Under the pieces are notes generated by a model. The model was not told the origin of the DNA. It was given only the letters and a program-made list of their open reading frames with translations, and made no database searches. A stretch of 64,000 nucleotides of DNA from Iris pallida (lineage: Eukaryota > Streptophyta > Magnoliopsida > Asparagales > Iridaceae): positions 39,014,289 to 39,078,288 of the forward strand of contig JANAVB010029819.1 of the NCBI GenBank assembly GCA_029216955.1. The letters are read 5' to 3'. Position 1 is the stretch's first letter. Each line of letters starts with the position of its first letter. Positions 24,095 to 34,929 of this stretch are shown here, in pieces. Made by a program: the position numbers and the translations under genes.

Positions 24095-25012
24095 GGTATC
24101 GGACTATTCCTACGAGTATTGGTATCGGCGATATCAATACTCGTGTGAATAGGAGATTGCAATATAAGTCTAAGCTATCTAGCTAACATGTATACTTGCA
24201 TTTACATTGTATCATAACTTGTATCTAGTTACCTTGCTAATCATGTATATACTCTTAACATATATGTGAAGACACTATACTAACATGTATTTAAATCAAG
24301 GTTCAAAGTATCGGTATCGGAATCGGTATCGAAATATATATTCCTACGAGTATTGGCATCGGCGATATCAATACTCGTGTGAATAGGAGATTGCAATATA
24401 AGTCTAAGCTATCTAGCTAACATGTATACTTGCATTTACATTGTATCATAACTTGTATCTAGTTACCTTGCTAATCATGTATATACTCTTAACATATATG
24501 TGAAGACACTATACTAACATTTATTTAAATCAAGGTTCAAAGTATCGGTATCGGAATCGGTATCGGACTATATATTCCTACGAGTATTGGCATCGGCGAT
24601 ATCAATACTCGTGTGAATAGGAGATTGCAATATAAGTCTAAGCTATCTAGCTAACATGTATACTTGCATTTACATTGTATCATAACTTGTATCTAGTTAC
24701 CTTGCTAATCATGTATATACTCTTAACATATATGTGAAGATACTATACTAACATGTATTTAAATCAAGGTTCAAAGTATCGGTATCGGAATCGGTATCGG
24801 ACTATATATTCCTACGAGTATTGGCATCGGCGATATCAATACTCGTGTGAATAGGAGATTGCAATATAAGTCTAAGCTATCTAGCTAACATGTATACTTG
24901 CATTTACATTGTATCATAACTTGTATCTAGTTACCTTGCAATATAAGTCTAAGCAATCTAGTATTGGTATCGGCGATATCGGTAGTATCGGCGGTATCGG
25001 ATCGAAGTATCG
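24095..25012. repeat. 234-bp tandem repeat, about four copies, upstream of TNP2
   Basis: CCTACGAGTATTGG recurs at 24,109, 24,343, 24,577 and 24,811, exactly 234 bp apart, with almost no divergence. The last copy is truncated. Each unit holds an inverted repeat CGAGTATTG...CAATACTCG with ATCG/CGAT pairing inside, plus GGTATCGG runs. It lies between the transposase start and the right subterminal region of CACTA E. Confidence 0.95.
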
Positions 25013-25212
25013 GATTTTTTTGGTATTGGAAAACAAATAATTATTAATAAATTATTTACATTTAAAAACATATAATTTATACATTTAGGCATAATTTTAA
25101 GTGTTTTAAGTATTATTTCTTAGTAGTTTTGAAATTAAATGAAATTAAATTAAATGAAATAGTATTATTTCTTAGGATCGGGACATGCCAAACCGTATCC
25201 GTATCGGGGAAT

Positions 25213-25640
25213 GCAACCCATTCCCCACCCCCCCGACCCCCCTGCCCCCATTCAACACCCCCCCGACCCCCCTGCCCTCTCCATTACCCACCCCCCCCCC
25301 GACCCCCCTGCCCCCATTCCCCACCCCCCCGACCCCCCTGCCCTCTCCACCCCCCACCCCCCGCCCCCCGACCCCCCTGCCCCCATTCCCGACCCCCCCC
25401 CCCCGACCCCCCTGCCCCCATTCAACACCCCCCCGACCCCCCTGCCCTCTCCACCCCCCACCTCCCGACCCCCCTGCCCCCATTCCCCACCCCCCCGACC
25501 CCCCGACCCTCATTCCCCACCCCCCCACCCCCTGCCCCCATTCTCCACACCCCCCCGACCCCCTGACCCCATTCACCACCCCCCCCCGCCCTCTCCACCC
25601 CCCGCGAAGCCGACCCCCCCCCCCACTCCCCCCCCGGCCC
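25213..25640. repeat. C-rich (CCCCCCGACCCCCCTGCCCC)n tract
   Basis: Poly-C runs interrupted by GAC and TGC occur in units of about 36-40 bp. The minus strand is densely G-rich with many GGGGGG runs, so it has high G-quadruplex potential. The Pro-rich and Gly-rich ORFs on both strands are simple products of the repeat. Confidence 0.9.
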
Positions 25641-25652
25641 CAAAACCCAAAA

Positions 25653-25654
25653 TT

Positions 25655-25703
<49 letters not shown>

Positions 25704-25812
25704 CCTGGTAGAGAGAGAGAGAGAGCCGTGAGAGAGAGAGAGAGAGCCGCGCGCGAGAGAGAGAGAGCCGCACGCGAGAGAGAGAGAGCCGCGAGAGAGA
25801 GAGAGAGTTTTG
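25653..25812. repeat. (GA)n microsatellite with GCCGCG interruptions
   Basis: AGAGAG runs broken by GCCGCGCGCG-type blocks, near the right end of CACTA E. GA repeats are common near plant promoters, but no transcript start can be shown here. Confidence 0.9.
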
Positions 25813-25856
25813 GGGGGAATGAAAAATTCCCCCCCGTCGGTTCAATTTAAGTTAGG

Positions 25857-26195
25857 GCACAGAACCTAGCGACGGAATAGCGACGGAATAAATTAGTCGC
25901 TAAACCGTCGCCAATTAAAAGGTGTTTTCCGACGGATATATCCGTCGCCATTTAGTCGCTAAAGTTCCCGCCAATGTTTTAAAGATTTTGCCGCCAACAT
26001 TTGCGACGAATAAGCGACGAAAAAGAATCCGTCGCTAACGTTCGTCGACTTAGCGACGGAAACCCGACAAATTTTTACATTTAAAATTGGAAAAAATTAT
26101 GTTATGTTGCCTGTCGCTAATCCGTCGCTAAGATGTCGGAAACTGGTCGCTATTAGCGACGGAATCCGTCCGTCGCTAAACTTCCGTCGGTAAAG
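25857..26195. repeat. Right subterminal repeats of CACTA E
   Basis: TAGCGACGG and CCGTCGCTA words in both orientations occur up to the right terminus, mirroring 16,525-17,340. They are the presumed TNPA-type binding region. Confidence 0.9.
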
Positions 26196-26216
26196 TGGGG
26201 TATTTTAGTAGTGTTC

Positions 26217-26909
26217 TACTAGTTGATATTATGTCCATGTTGTCCATTATTAATGTAGGCTTGGTTTTTCAAAAAAAAACAACCACACAATAATAAACAT
26301 GCATAATCAGAAAAAGCAAAATGACAAAAATAAGAGAAAATATGCAACTATTATGGTCATCTTTGCTGCTCCTTCCTCAACTATCCGAATCCAAAATCTG
26401 GCGCTGCGCAGATCTATTCGGGGTTCAATTCCTTCATCGAAAATTATCTCGTCCTCAACTATTATGGTCATTTTTTTAGGTTTTGGCTGTCGATTCCTTC
26501 ATCGAAAATCATCTGTCTGCCTCTGGACTGCTTAAAACCAGCACCTCGTCCGACGTCAAAAACAGCCACCACCGCCATCACGATTGATCAAAAATAATTA
26601 AAATTACATCAATCCTATACCTTCCGAAGGAGTTCACACATAATGTAGATTGAAAAATTAAAATAATAAGCAAGATCAACCCTCGTGATTTTAATTACAT
26701 CCACAACAACAACAACATCCACGACATGTCCGTGGTTTAAACAACACAATCAAAAAAATATGCATTAGACCATAATAGTTGGATCTAAGATGCCCGCAAA
26801 ATCGAGTTAGAATAGATCTACATCTACCGACTATTACATAGCGCAGGTTTTGTTGGACAACTTGGACGTATCAATCAATACGTAGATCCAAAGTGGCTCT
26901 GATACCAAT
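26217..26909 (-). other. Element D leader with tRNA-iMet primer-binding site
   Basis: On the minus strand TGGTATCAGAGCC (26,907-26,895) lies two bases from the LTR end, the classic primer-binding site matching the 3' end of initiator methionine tRNA. The rest of this interval is untranslated leader. Short ORFs such as the one near 26,299 show no family resemblance. Confidence 0.85.
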
Positions 26910-28179
26910 TGATGGAACTGGGGATTCCCAGGACCCTTCCTTTGGTGTGCGTATTGATCGATAGAAAGTTAAACAAATCTAATACGTGTTCTAACCCTTC
27001 ATAGGCGGAAACTAGGGTTCACGAATTATACCTGCGGCGGAAAGGAGACAAATAATTCCTGGCAATCTCGAGCGGACGACCCCAAGATCTTCTGCACGTA
27101 TTCCTTCCTCGAGTTGGACGTCGTGTGGGCGACGATCTCCCAACCATTTCTTCTTCTTGGCAGCCCTCTCTTTCTCTCCTTACGTGAATCACGAATTTAG
27201 AGAAAGTTTCAGATTTCTAATCGATAATTTGGCAGCCAGAGAATAGAGGATATATATAGGCTACGACAGGGACCATGAGGAAAAATTAGGGTTAGGCCTC
27301 CTAACGGATCTGGATATCCCGTGTTCAGCCCGAACACACAATCCAGGCCCATTAACAATAGCTCGGTCCACTAATGAGCTATTTTTGCACTACCTCCCTA
27401 ATCCAAAATTATGTTTGTGGGCTCCTTTTATTATATGCTCGTTTGGCTCCCCATGTTAAGATATCGTATGTCCGTCGATCAAATTAAGTTACTGACAAAT
27501 ATATTGATTCGACATCTTTTATCCTTAAGTAGTACCACTCAACTTTATTTGTCATGTCGGATATAATCCACCTGCAGGGTTTACATGACAATCCTTATGA
27601 GCTCCCTAAGGGGACATCATCAACCCGATGTATCGGGACATGGATTCCATTTATAATCAACAGCCCATCATACATACAATGTTATTACCCAATTCATAGA
27701 GGTTGTCGATCCATAATGAATCTCACTCTTTTATGAGTCAAAATAATACACACTGCATATACATGTCCGTTATTATATACGGATTAAGAGCACAAGCATC
27801 CATAATAACAGAGGTGTCTGTTCTCTTATGTAGTCAGTACAAAGAGAACAACCTCAAGTGGTCATGTTCAATACACACAAAGTGTACTAGTGTAAACCTA
27901 TAGTCAAGATAGACTAATACCAGATTATACTACAACCTTTCCAATAGATTGTCCAAGTCCATCTAGGTTGTAAACTATTTATGTACTCCATAGAGAACTG
28001 ATAATATGATCTTCTGTGTGACACCACACACCATATTATCTACAATATAGAATAACAGACATTTGCATTAACACTTGCAACAAATACAATATGCAAACAT
28101 TTGCCCATATGATTCTCATTCAAAATTTAAGGAAATAAGGTTACTAAAAAAGTGATGCTTTTAGTATATATCCCTAACA
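26910..28179 (-). repeat. Element D 5' LTR
   Basis: Right LTR in window coordinates and 5' LTR in element orientation, the partner of 10,643-11,912 with identical length and scattered single-base differences. It is followed by TSD TTAAA at 28,180-28,184. Confidence 0.93.
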
Positions 28180-28184
28180 TTAAA

Positions 28185-30715
28185 GTCGCTGGGTGGCGCA
28201 TTCACGGACACATGACGAAGGGCTGCCATATACGATATATGACCCAAAGTTCCGGCGTCAGGCAGGATGAAGCTGGCCTGGGTCTGGGTCACCGAATAAC
28301 AGTGCCAGGCCCGAATACCATCCAAGACGCTCCCCTCGAAACCCAGGCAGGGATTAGGGTTATTCTTATATAATTGACTATACCCAAATTGCCGAGAGTA
28401 CCGGCTGGGTAAGTATGGCTCCAAGTATACAATATTGCGGTTGTGGTACACCAGATGTGAGGGACGGATACTCTGCAACCAGTGAAATAGCTTTTCGAAC
28501 AGGGCCTGGGGCGCAGCAGCGCTATCGAGGTGAACGCGTTTCATCTCTTCATCAGTAAAAGATGGGATCGACATAAAAAAGAGTATATGTCCACCCGCAC
28601 AAGAGCGGCTCGGCAGTCGGGAAAGGTAGTATAGTTCCAGGGCATGTAGCGATAGTGATAGATGAAGGCATCGTCACTTGTCGTATTACCCTCCGGGCCA
28701 GGTCGCATCAGAGAGGGGCAATACATCAGCAGCCACCCCATTAAATAATGGTACGACTGCTCAATTCTGTTGAAGGCTTTCGCAAATTCACGAGTGATAA
28801 TTTTTGACATAAAAATAAGAAGACCCCGATGAATGCTGCATACCATAGCTGGAAGCAGAGCCAACTTGCCTCCGAAGACCAGCTTCACCACCGAAATGAT
28901 CAGGTTATGGCTGATCCTCTCAATCGAACCAGAGCCCCCCGAGACGACACAAATCCTCAGCCATTTCATCAGGTACCCGGCCAGGACGACCTTAGTAGAG
29001 AGAGGTTGGGTATCATGATAAAAATAGCAGAAAGTGTTGCTCAGACTCCCGAACCTGTCACTAGCAGCCCGGGCCCTCTTGGTGCTTCGTACCTGAGCAA
29101 CTACTTTTTCCTGAGACTGGGGAATCCTAACGGCAACCCGACCAGAGGCGCTTAGGTCAAAAAGATAACCGATCCAAGCCTTGGTATGAGAAAAGTTCCC
29201 TTCTGAGCTTTCGTCCTTTTTTTGGATATTTGTTGACAGGTGCTATGGTGACATAGCACTTCCTGGTACACGGCAAGGAATCCGGGAAACCTCCGCTCCA
29301 GTTCTTCAAACTCTTCATTTGTCGGGGTACACTCCTCATAAGCTTCATCTCTCTAGGATAATTTGGACACATCATGCATCTCTTGAAGGGAAAGCCCCAT
29401 CTCTCTCCCGGGGGTAAAGAAGGTCCCAGTCCGACAGTTGTACATCTTGAGCAGTGCTATAAACAACTTCGGGTTCATAAACAAGCCATAGTAGGAGCCC
29501 CTAACAGCGTAATAGAGGTCGATCCGTCGTAGGGTGTCCTCATACTCCACCAAGATCCAAGAGGTCAGATTGACCCATAGAGGGGAACGGTACAGCCAGT
29601 TCAATAGCGACAATTTTCCTGCAGGGTATGACCCTTTGCGAGCAATCCAATTCAAAAAAGTGTCGGCCTCGAAGAATCGTATGTTGGGCTTCAGTTCGTT
29701 AATGAGACTGCCAAGAGCCAGCCCAACGACAGAGTAGCTCATTGTTTACCTTACTGCAACCACTGATCGCGTAGGATTGTTAAAACAGATATGGCCCACG
29801 AAGACTCCCTGTTGATCCAGAGTTAGGGAACCCGACATCCTTCTTTCAAGAGGTACCATATTAAAACCTGATAAGGGGAAGTGGCGCTCCATTAGGGGTA
29901 AGTGAATCGCTTCCCCCTGAAAATAGAGGTCCTACCTCTCAGATATCTCTACAACGCTCGGGTCTAAAATAGCCATGGCATCCCCAATAGAAACATAGGT
30001 TTCAGATGAATGCCATTCAGCTGCCCAGTGTTCATCATGCTAAGTAAGAAGAAGAAGGATTGGCTTTTGATCTCCACCAATCTATCGTCAGGTTGACTTC
30101 AGGTGATCTGAGTCGACACATCTTGGACTATATGGTCAAATCTACCACCCAAGGCAGACTGAGCATACCCTACCAGAACCTCTCCTGAAGGAGCCATGAA
30201 CAAGGTTACTGCAAAGATCAAAGAAAGAAGACATCTAGAAGAAAATAGAAATGAATGGGTTTTTAAGCAATACACAGAGCCTATACGGCTCAGTTATGAA
30301 GGGAGCATATGCAGCTCAAATTAAGTAACAGATGCAGCCTAGGCAAGCATAATATATGCGACCCAGATATGGGAGGATCCATGCGGCTCAGTCATATGAT
30401 ACCTATGCGGCTTAGACGAGGTACAAGCCGCATGTGCTCTGATACTTATGCAGCCCAGTCATACAGAGCACATGCGGTACATGCCCCATGAAGGCCAACT
30501 GTGTATTAAAGGCATTGAAGCCATGGCACAGCGGCAAAATATGGTCAGACCCGTGCATAAAACATGCGACATGGCTATTTAAATTCGAGTGATCATTCTT
30601 CCGTCTTACCCTTGATAGGAGGATGAACGTCTGGATGGAAGGAGGGTGACTTCTCACAAGCGGTCCCCTTCCCTTTGTCGACGGTGCTAGTGGCTTTAGA
30701 AGCTTTGGGGGCCAT
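28185..30715 (-). pseudogene. Antisense gene of element A, N-terminal half (plant-mobile-domain-like)
   Basis: Exon 1 is 30,715-30,610: an ATG in good context (GCCATGGCC), MAPKASKATST, a basic short exon ending at donor GGTAAGA. The acceptor CTTTGATCTTTGCAG opens exon 2 at 30,208. The encoded protein resembles that of element C block by block: FIALLKMYNCRTGTFFT, a segment around FAKAFNRIEQSYHYLMGW, and SIRPSHLVYHNR...EPYLPSRYSRQFGY. The overall look is that of the plant mobile domain (aminotransferase-like) family found in gypsy elements and in host genes of the MAIN/MAIL1 type; this is recognition by eye. Multiple stops and frameshifts (for example near 29,740, 29,353 and 28,970), plus the copia insertion at 28,180, make it dead. 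Confidence 0.7.
30209..30609 (-). repeat. Intron 1 of antisense gene A, with ATGCGGCT-type repeats
   Basis: A 401-bp intron (GTAAGA...TTTGCAG on the minus strand). Between about 30,290 and 30,490 it holds diverged copies of ATGCGGCT and its complement, the same word that builds the 49-bp array of the adjacent LTR. Confidence 0.65.
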
Positions 30716-30800
30716 GGCTAGTCAGAGAAGATGAAGAAAATGCCACAAAGAGAAAGGAATTCGAAAGAGAATAGGAGAAATTCTCTTTCTATCACACAGC

Positions 30801-30811
30801 CTATATTTATA
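30801..30811 (-). promoter_or_regulatory. TATA box of antisense gene A
   Basis: TATAAATATAG on the minus strand, about 85 bp upstream of the ATG at 30,715, followed by a CT-rich 5' leader. The same arrangement stands at 47,511-47,520 (element B) and 50,110-50,118 (element C). Confidence 0.7.
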
Positions 30812-31100
30812 GGCTAAAATGGATAGGCGCCGCTTCGGTTATCCTGCCATTAAAAGATAATGATGGCCTTTTAGAGTTTATCCTTAGTAACCATCACCTT
30901 TATCTTGAAAAGAGAGCCCGTATCTTAAAAGCAAATCTGAGCATTAAATGCAGCAGTGACAGCTGGACAGAGTCTCTCTGCGGCTCGAAAAATTCCCTAC
31001 AGACCGAAATCTTCCTGCGGCTCGAAGTTTTCCTGCGGCTTAACGTTTTATGAATGTCTCTATGCCTCTTATTTAATGTATTCCAAATATGCAATTTGAA

Positions 31101-31117
31101 AACTTTGAAGGGGGTCT
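31101..31117 (+). promoter_or_regulatory. Polypurine tract of element A
   Basis: AACTTTGAAGGGGGTCT lies immediately before the LTR start. Near-identical tracts precede the LTRs of B (AACTTTGAAGGGAGTCT before 47,807) and C (minus strand, before 49,897). This is where plus-strand DNA synthesis is primed in LTR elements. Confidence 0.75.
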
Positions 31118-31976
31118 TGTAGAAGCATGGAAAAAATGGAGCTTGTACGGATCATCACTCCATGCGGCCAAGAGAAACCAAGCCGCAGAGGGAAGGCTCT
31201 CGAAGATCCCATGCGGCCAAGTAAAACTAAGCCGCAGCAGGAGTGCTCCTGGAGACCCCATGCGGCTAAGAAAACTCGAGCCGCAGAAGCAAGGCTATCG
31301 AAGACCTTATGCGGCTAAGAAAACTCGAGCCGCAGAAGCAAGGCTCTCGAAGACCCCATGCGGCCAATTGAAACCAAGCCGCAGAAGTAAGGCTCTCGAA
31401 GATCCCATGCGGCCAAGTGAAACCAAGCCGCAGGGGGAATGTTTTCGAAGATCCCATGGGCTAAGTGGAGCCAAGCCGCAGAAGAAAGGTTTCTAAGGCC
31501 ACTATGTGGCCAAAACGATTCAGGTTGTACTTTATGGGGGGGATACATGGCAATTTGAACAAGTCTCTACCACCCAGATTTGCTACAACAAAGAAATCTC
31601 AACAACCCCCACCAGCTGGCAGCCCAAGATCGAGTCTTCGTGTGTTGTTGCAGACACGTGGTCCTCTATGCGGCCCAAAATCTGCTTTATGCAGGAATCA
31701 CTATAAATAGCAGGGTACCACACCCATGCTAAAGGTTGGCAATCAAAGGCTATCAAATTTTTTTAAGAGGAAAGATTGTGTCTGATAGTCCAAGGAGTAA
31801 GGCAGAGTTGCTACACTTTTTTGAGCCTCCATCGTCATCCCCAGAATCAAAAATTAAACAATTGTACTTAGATTGTTTCCTAGGATTTCTTTCTAGGCTT
31901 TTTTTTTGTACAAACGAGTTTGCAATCAAGTTCAATTCATCTGTAATTCTTGTTCTTGATATTTCAATGGCAAACA
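31118..31976 (+). repeat. Element A 3' LTR (859 bp)
   Basis: It starts TGTAGAAGCATGG after the polypurine tract and ends ATGGCAAACA. A TATA box stands at 31,702-31,709 (CTATAAATAG), with R/U5-like sequence matching 4,430-4,770. The base after the LTR enters the protease frame of element B at once (GGTAC..., 31,977), so A most simply inserted into B. The left half of B and the left TSD would then lie off the window. An alternative is recombination between two elements sharing this LTR. Confidence 0.85.
31161..31503 (+). repeat. Seven 49-bp tandem units with TGCGGC/GCCGCA palindrome
   Basis: CATGCGG (or TATGCGG, CATGGG) starts fall at 31,161, 31,210, 31,259, 31,308, 31,357, 31,406 and 31,455, exactly 49 bp apart. 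Most units contain TGCGGC, about 13 bases, then GCCGCA, so each can fold on itself. The array lies in U3, upstream of the TATA box. Confidence 0.95.
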
Positions 31977-33348
31977 GGTACGTCGGTGCCATCAAGGTGG
32001 ATCGAATTCAGATCGACCCTGGATCTTCTCTTAGCATTATCCCCCAGACTATGCTCCAGACATTGGGGATCCGTTGCATCGTCTGACGGCATCCCACACT
32101 ACAATCAGCAGCTTCAACTCTAGCAAAAGTGAACTACTGGGCAAGATTCGGTTGAAATATAATATCGGTGATCTCCAGACCGAGGTGACTTGCTATGTCA
32201 TAGATACAGACGATAATTATAACATCCTGTTGGGGCACCCTTGGCTACACGAATACATGGTGGTGCCGTCTACTCTTTGCCAATGTATGAAATATGTATC
32301 CACCAACGACATACTCAGGACGGAGTTTGCTGATGTCGATCCCTTCAGAGGGATTGTGGCCTTTTTTACGGACTCCGATCTATACAAATCGATTCATCTG
32401 GACGATAAAACCAACGATGCCGATGACGAAGCAGAAGCTGAAGCAGAGGCCGACCATGAAGCAGAAATGATAACCAGTGCCCCTCTGGGTGTACAAATCT
32501 AGGGCAAACCTCCTCAGGCATCGGCCCCTTTTGTAGTCAAGCTATGCAGGAAGGCACGAGCCTCTCTGGTTGGAACAACCACTGAATTCCCTTTGAAGAT
32601 TTGACTTAAGGGGAAACCTCCCCAAGTGTCGGCACCTCTCGTGGAAAAGTTGCGCGGGAAAGCACCAATTCCCGGAGCACCAGCTGAGGCACCTCTCAAA
32701 ATATGGTTCAAGGGGAGACCTCCCCAATCGTCGGCCCCTCTCGCCGTTAAACTACAAGGGAAGGCCCCAGTGTCTCTCTCAGCACAGGCTCAGGAGCCGG
32801 TACGATCCAAACTCTCGATGAACTCTTCCGAGTCCCCCAAGGCTACTCCGGTCCTCACTGACAAAGAATTGGAAGATTACATACCTGCCAATGTCGATGC
32901 CCCATCTCTCGATGATGTAATTCCCCGGGACAAGATCCCGTACTTTATCAATAAAAGGCTGTCATTAAATTATTCTATTCTTCTATATTGGAATACCATG
33001 TATATCCTAGATAATGCCCTACAGTCATTATAAACACAAATAACGACTGTGAATCATGTAAATCGAGTCGTCCTATACCAAGGAGTCTGTTATATAGTCC
33101 TACCCCGGAACCAGGACGAGAAACCTATTATCTTCGGCACGGTCGAGCGCCATCAAGAACTCCAGCCAGTCGAACCAGAACCTGATACTGGCAGAATACA
33201 AGTGTATCGATACACCGATCAAGCAAAGTACCTCATCCAAAAGATGGGTTACAACTTAAAGAACGGCCAAGGTTTGAACTATGGCAAAGGTCGCCGTCTT
33301 CCTTTGCGACTCCCTGTTCTAAAAGGGTAGCCACAAGTTTATTACCAC
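31977..33348 (+). pseudogene. Element B: protease and linker of Ty3/gypsy polyprotein (first part)
   Basis: The frame opens without gag, directly in the retropepsin-like domain: IDPGSSLSII holds a DPGSS active-site motif, then FNSSKSELLGKIRL, TCYVIDTDDNYNILLGHPWLH, and ADVDPFRGIVAFF, matching element C at 60,828-60,235. A frameshift separates 31,977-32,086 from 32,074-32,502. The linker repeats a short segment (KGKPPQ-like, three times, about 32,500-32,760). It then has a G-patch-like segment LIQKMGYNLKNGQGLNYGKG (33,235-33,290). Copia F interrupts the frame at 33,349 and it resumes at 42,231. Several stops make it non-functional. Confidence 0.85.
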
Positions 33349-34317
33349 TATAGGAGCAATGGCACCTATAGAGGGGGGTGAATAGAGTGCAGTGGAGAAT
33401 ATTTAGCAATTAAAAATTTAACTCCAAGCAGTTGAAGCAATATATATATATAAAATAATTACAAGTAAGTCAGTAAAATCAGGGCGAGAAAATAATACGC
33501 AAAGACAACAGGTTTATACTGGTTTTCCACTGTGAGGTCTAGTCCAGTCTCGAGTACTCAATCCGATGTTTAAATCCACTATTTGAAATAGAGATTACAC
33601 CATGTGCTTTGCTCCAAAGAACACGCTAACTTCACCACCGTCGTATTTTTATCCGAAGCCCACGAACAAACTTCAACACCTTTCTGAAGAAAGCTTTTAT
33701 GTGCCAAGCTTGTACAACTCGAAACTCCTACTCGAAAACCACCGACACTTAGAAGAATAGAGTTGACTTGGACATTTTAAGATTAAAGCTTTGGAAATGG
33801 AATAGAAAGCTTAGGAATAGATAGAGAAGATGAAGATTGAATCTGTGTTTGGAAATGAAAATTCTTATCTATTTATAGGTTTTTCTAGGACAGAGTTCGG
33901 GCAGAACTCAGTACCCTAACGTTCAAAAATTCTAACGTTGGAAATCTATAAGAATAGGTAAAGCTTCTGACCAGGAGTGAATTCTGTTGACCGAGTTTGG
34001 GCAGACCTCTGGCCGAGTTCGGTTAGCCTAATTCCAAGGCAATTTTGGTTTTTGGATCTGGTTTGGTTTAGGATCAAATCCGGAATTGGTTTGGTTTGGT
34101 TTAGGAATGAATCAAGATGGGTTTAGTTTAGGATAGACTTCTAATTGCCAGTGATCCCGATTCACAAATAATCTAGACTCAATAAAATAGAAAAATAAAA
34201 ATAAATATAAAAATTTTAGAGACGACACAATCTGTATTCTTTGGTTCTTTTCATATCGAGATCAAAGTTTTAAGATACTTATCGAAATGGGTTTGACTAT
34301 GGCTAAATGTGCCAACA
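33349..34317 (-). repeat. Element F 3' LTR
   Basis: Starts TATAGGAGC (TG changed to TA) and ends TGCCAACA on the plus strand. A minus-strand TATA box CCTATAAATAG lies at 33,869-33,879. It pairs with 41,227-42,230. Confidence 0.92.
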
Positions 34318-34929
34318 ATCTTTCCCATTTGATAATATGACAAAACTACGATTGATACTTAAGGAAAAGTTCAGCTTGAAGTGAAAGTAGACTTGATGAG
34401 TACGGAAGGTACGGTAGTAGCTTTTTGTCCATCAAAAAATGGTACAGTACAATGCTCAATGCTCCCCCATAGTGTACGGTCAAGTCTTATTACTCTTCCG
34501 TAATAAGACATTCTGCTGAATGTGTATCTGTAGTGTCTAAACCAAAATTCTTTCAAACCAAATTAGTAATACAGTAAATAATCATCAGAAATCGTAATTT
34601 GTATCCAAGATGAATCAAATCTAAAGGAATCTCATCTAAATGAATCTTACTAAATTTTACAATCTTAATCAATCTTACTCTCCCATTTTGTTATAATAGC
34701 AAAATGGTATAGCAATATTAAACCACAAAGCATAATAGAAGACATGCATGGAATAATGGAAATATTAGCATAAACTGAAAAAAGTATTGCATACATCATA
34801 CAGAAAAAGAAAACTAAAAAAGTCATAACTGATAATGCTTGAAAGAAGCATTTATCACTAATACATGCCAACTAAAATAAAGTCAAAACGTAACAAAGTC
34901 ACGGACCTATCACGAGGAATAACATATCC
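34318..34929 (-). other. Element F 3' untranslated region and polypurine tract
   Basis: An AT-rich interval between the env-like ORF and the 3' LTR, with ATGGGAAAGAT on the minus strand abutting the LTR as polypurine tract. I see no gene in it. Confidence 0.7.

Larger units (their letters stand above)
16512..26213 (-). mobile_element. CACTA (En/Spm-type) transposon E, 9.7 kb
   Basis: The termini are CACTACCAAAATAACC at the left and the complement of CACTACTAAAATACCCC at the right, flanked by the 3-bp TSD TTC (16,509-16,511 and 26,214-26,216). Subterminal regions carry many direct and inverted TAGCGACGG-like repeats. Inside are a TNP2-type transposase gene (19,892-23,763) and a TNPA-like Transposase_24 gene (17,623-19,629), both on the minus strand with plant introns. 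This is the complete autonomous layout, but in-frame stops in both genes suggest the copy is no longer active. It lies in the leader of copia element D. Confidence 0.95.
10643..28179 (-). mobile_element. Ty1/copia element D, full length, carrying CACTA element E
   Basis: Two LTRs of exactly 1,270 bp (10,643-11,912 and 26,910-28,179), each TG...CA on the coding strand, are flanked by the perfect TSD TTAAA (10,638-10,642 and 28,180-28,184). The tRNA-iMet primer-binding site abuts the right LTR and a purine tract (AAGTGGGAGAA) abuts the left. Gag-pol runs on the minus strand. Removing the 9.7-kb CACTA insertion leaves about 7.8 kb, an ordinary copia size. The LTRs differ only at scattered positions, so the insertion is fairly young. 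It interrupts the antisense gene of element A. Confidence 0.95.

Noticed and set aside
25129..25850. Long Pro-rich (plus) and Gly-rich (minus) ORFs
   Set aside because: They are produced by the C-rich and GA simple repeats and are open in several frames at once.
26299..26535. 78-codon plus-strand ORF
   Set aside because: It lies in the untranslated leader of copia element D on the opposite strand and has no recognisable motif.
31161..31503. CRISPR-like regular array (49-bp period)
   Set aside because: The units are direct tandem copies without variable spacers and lie in a plant LTR.
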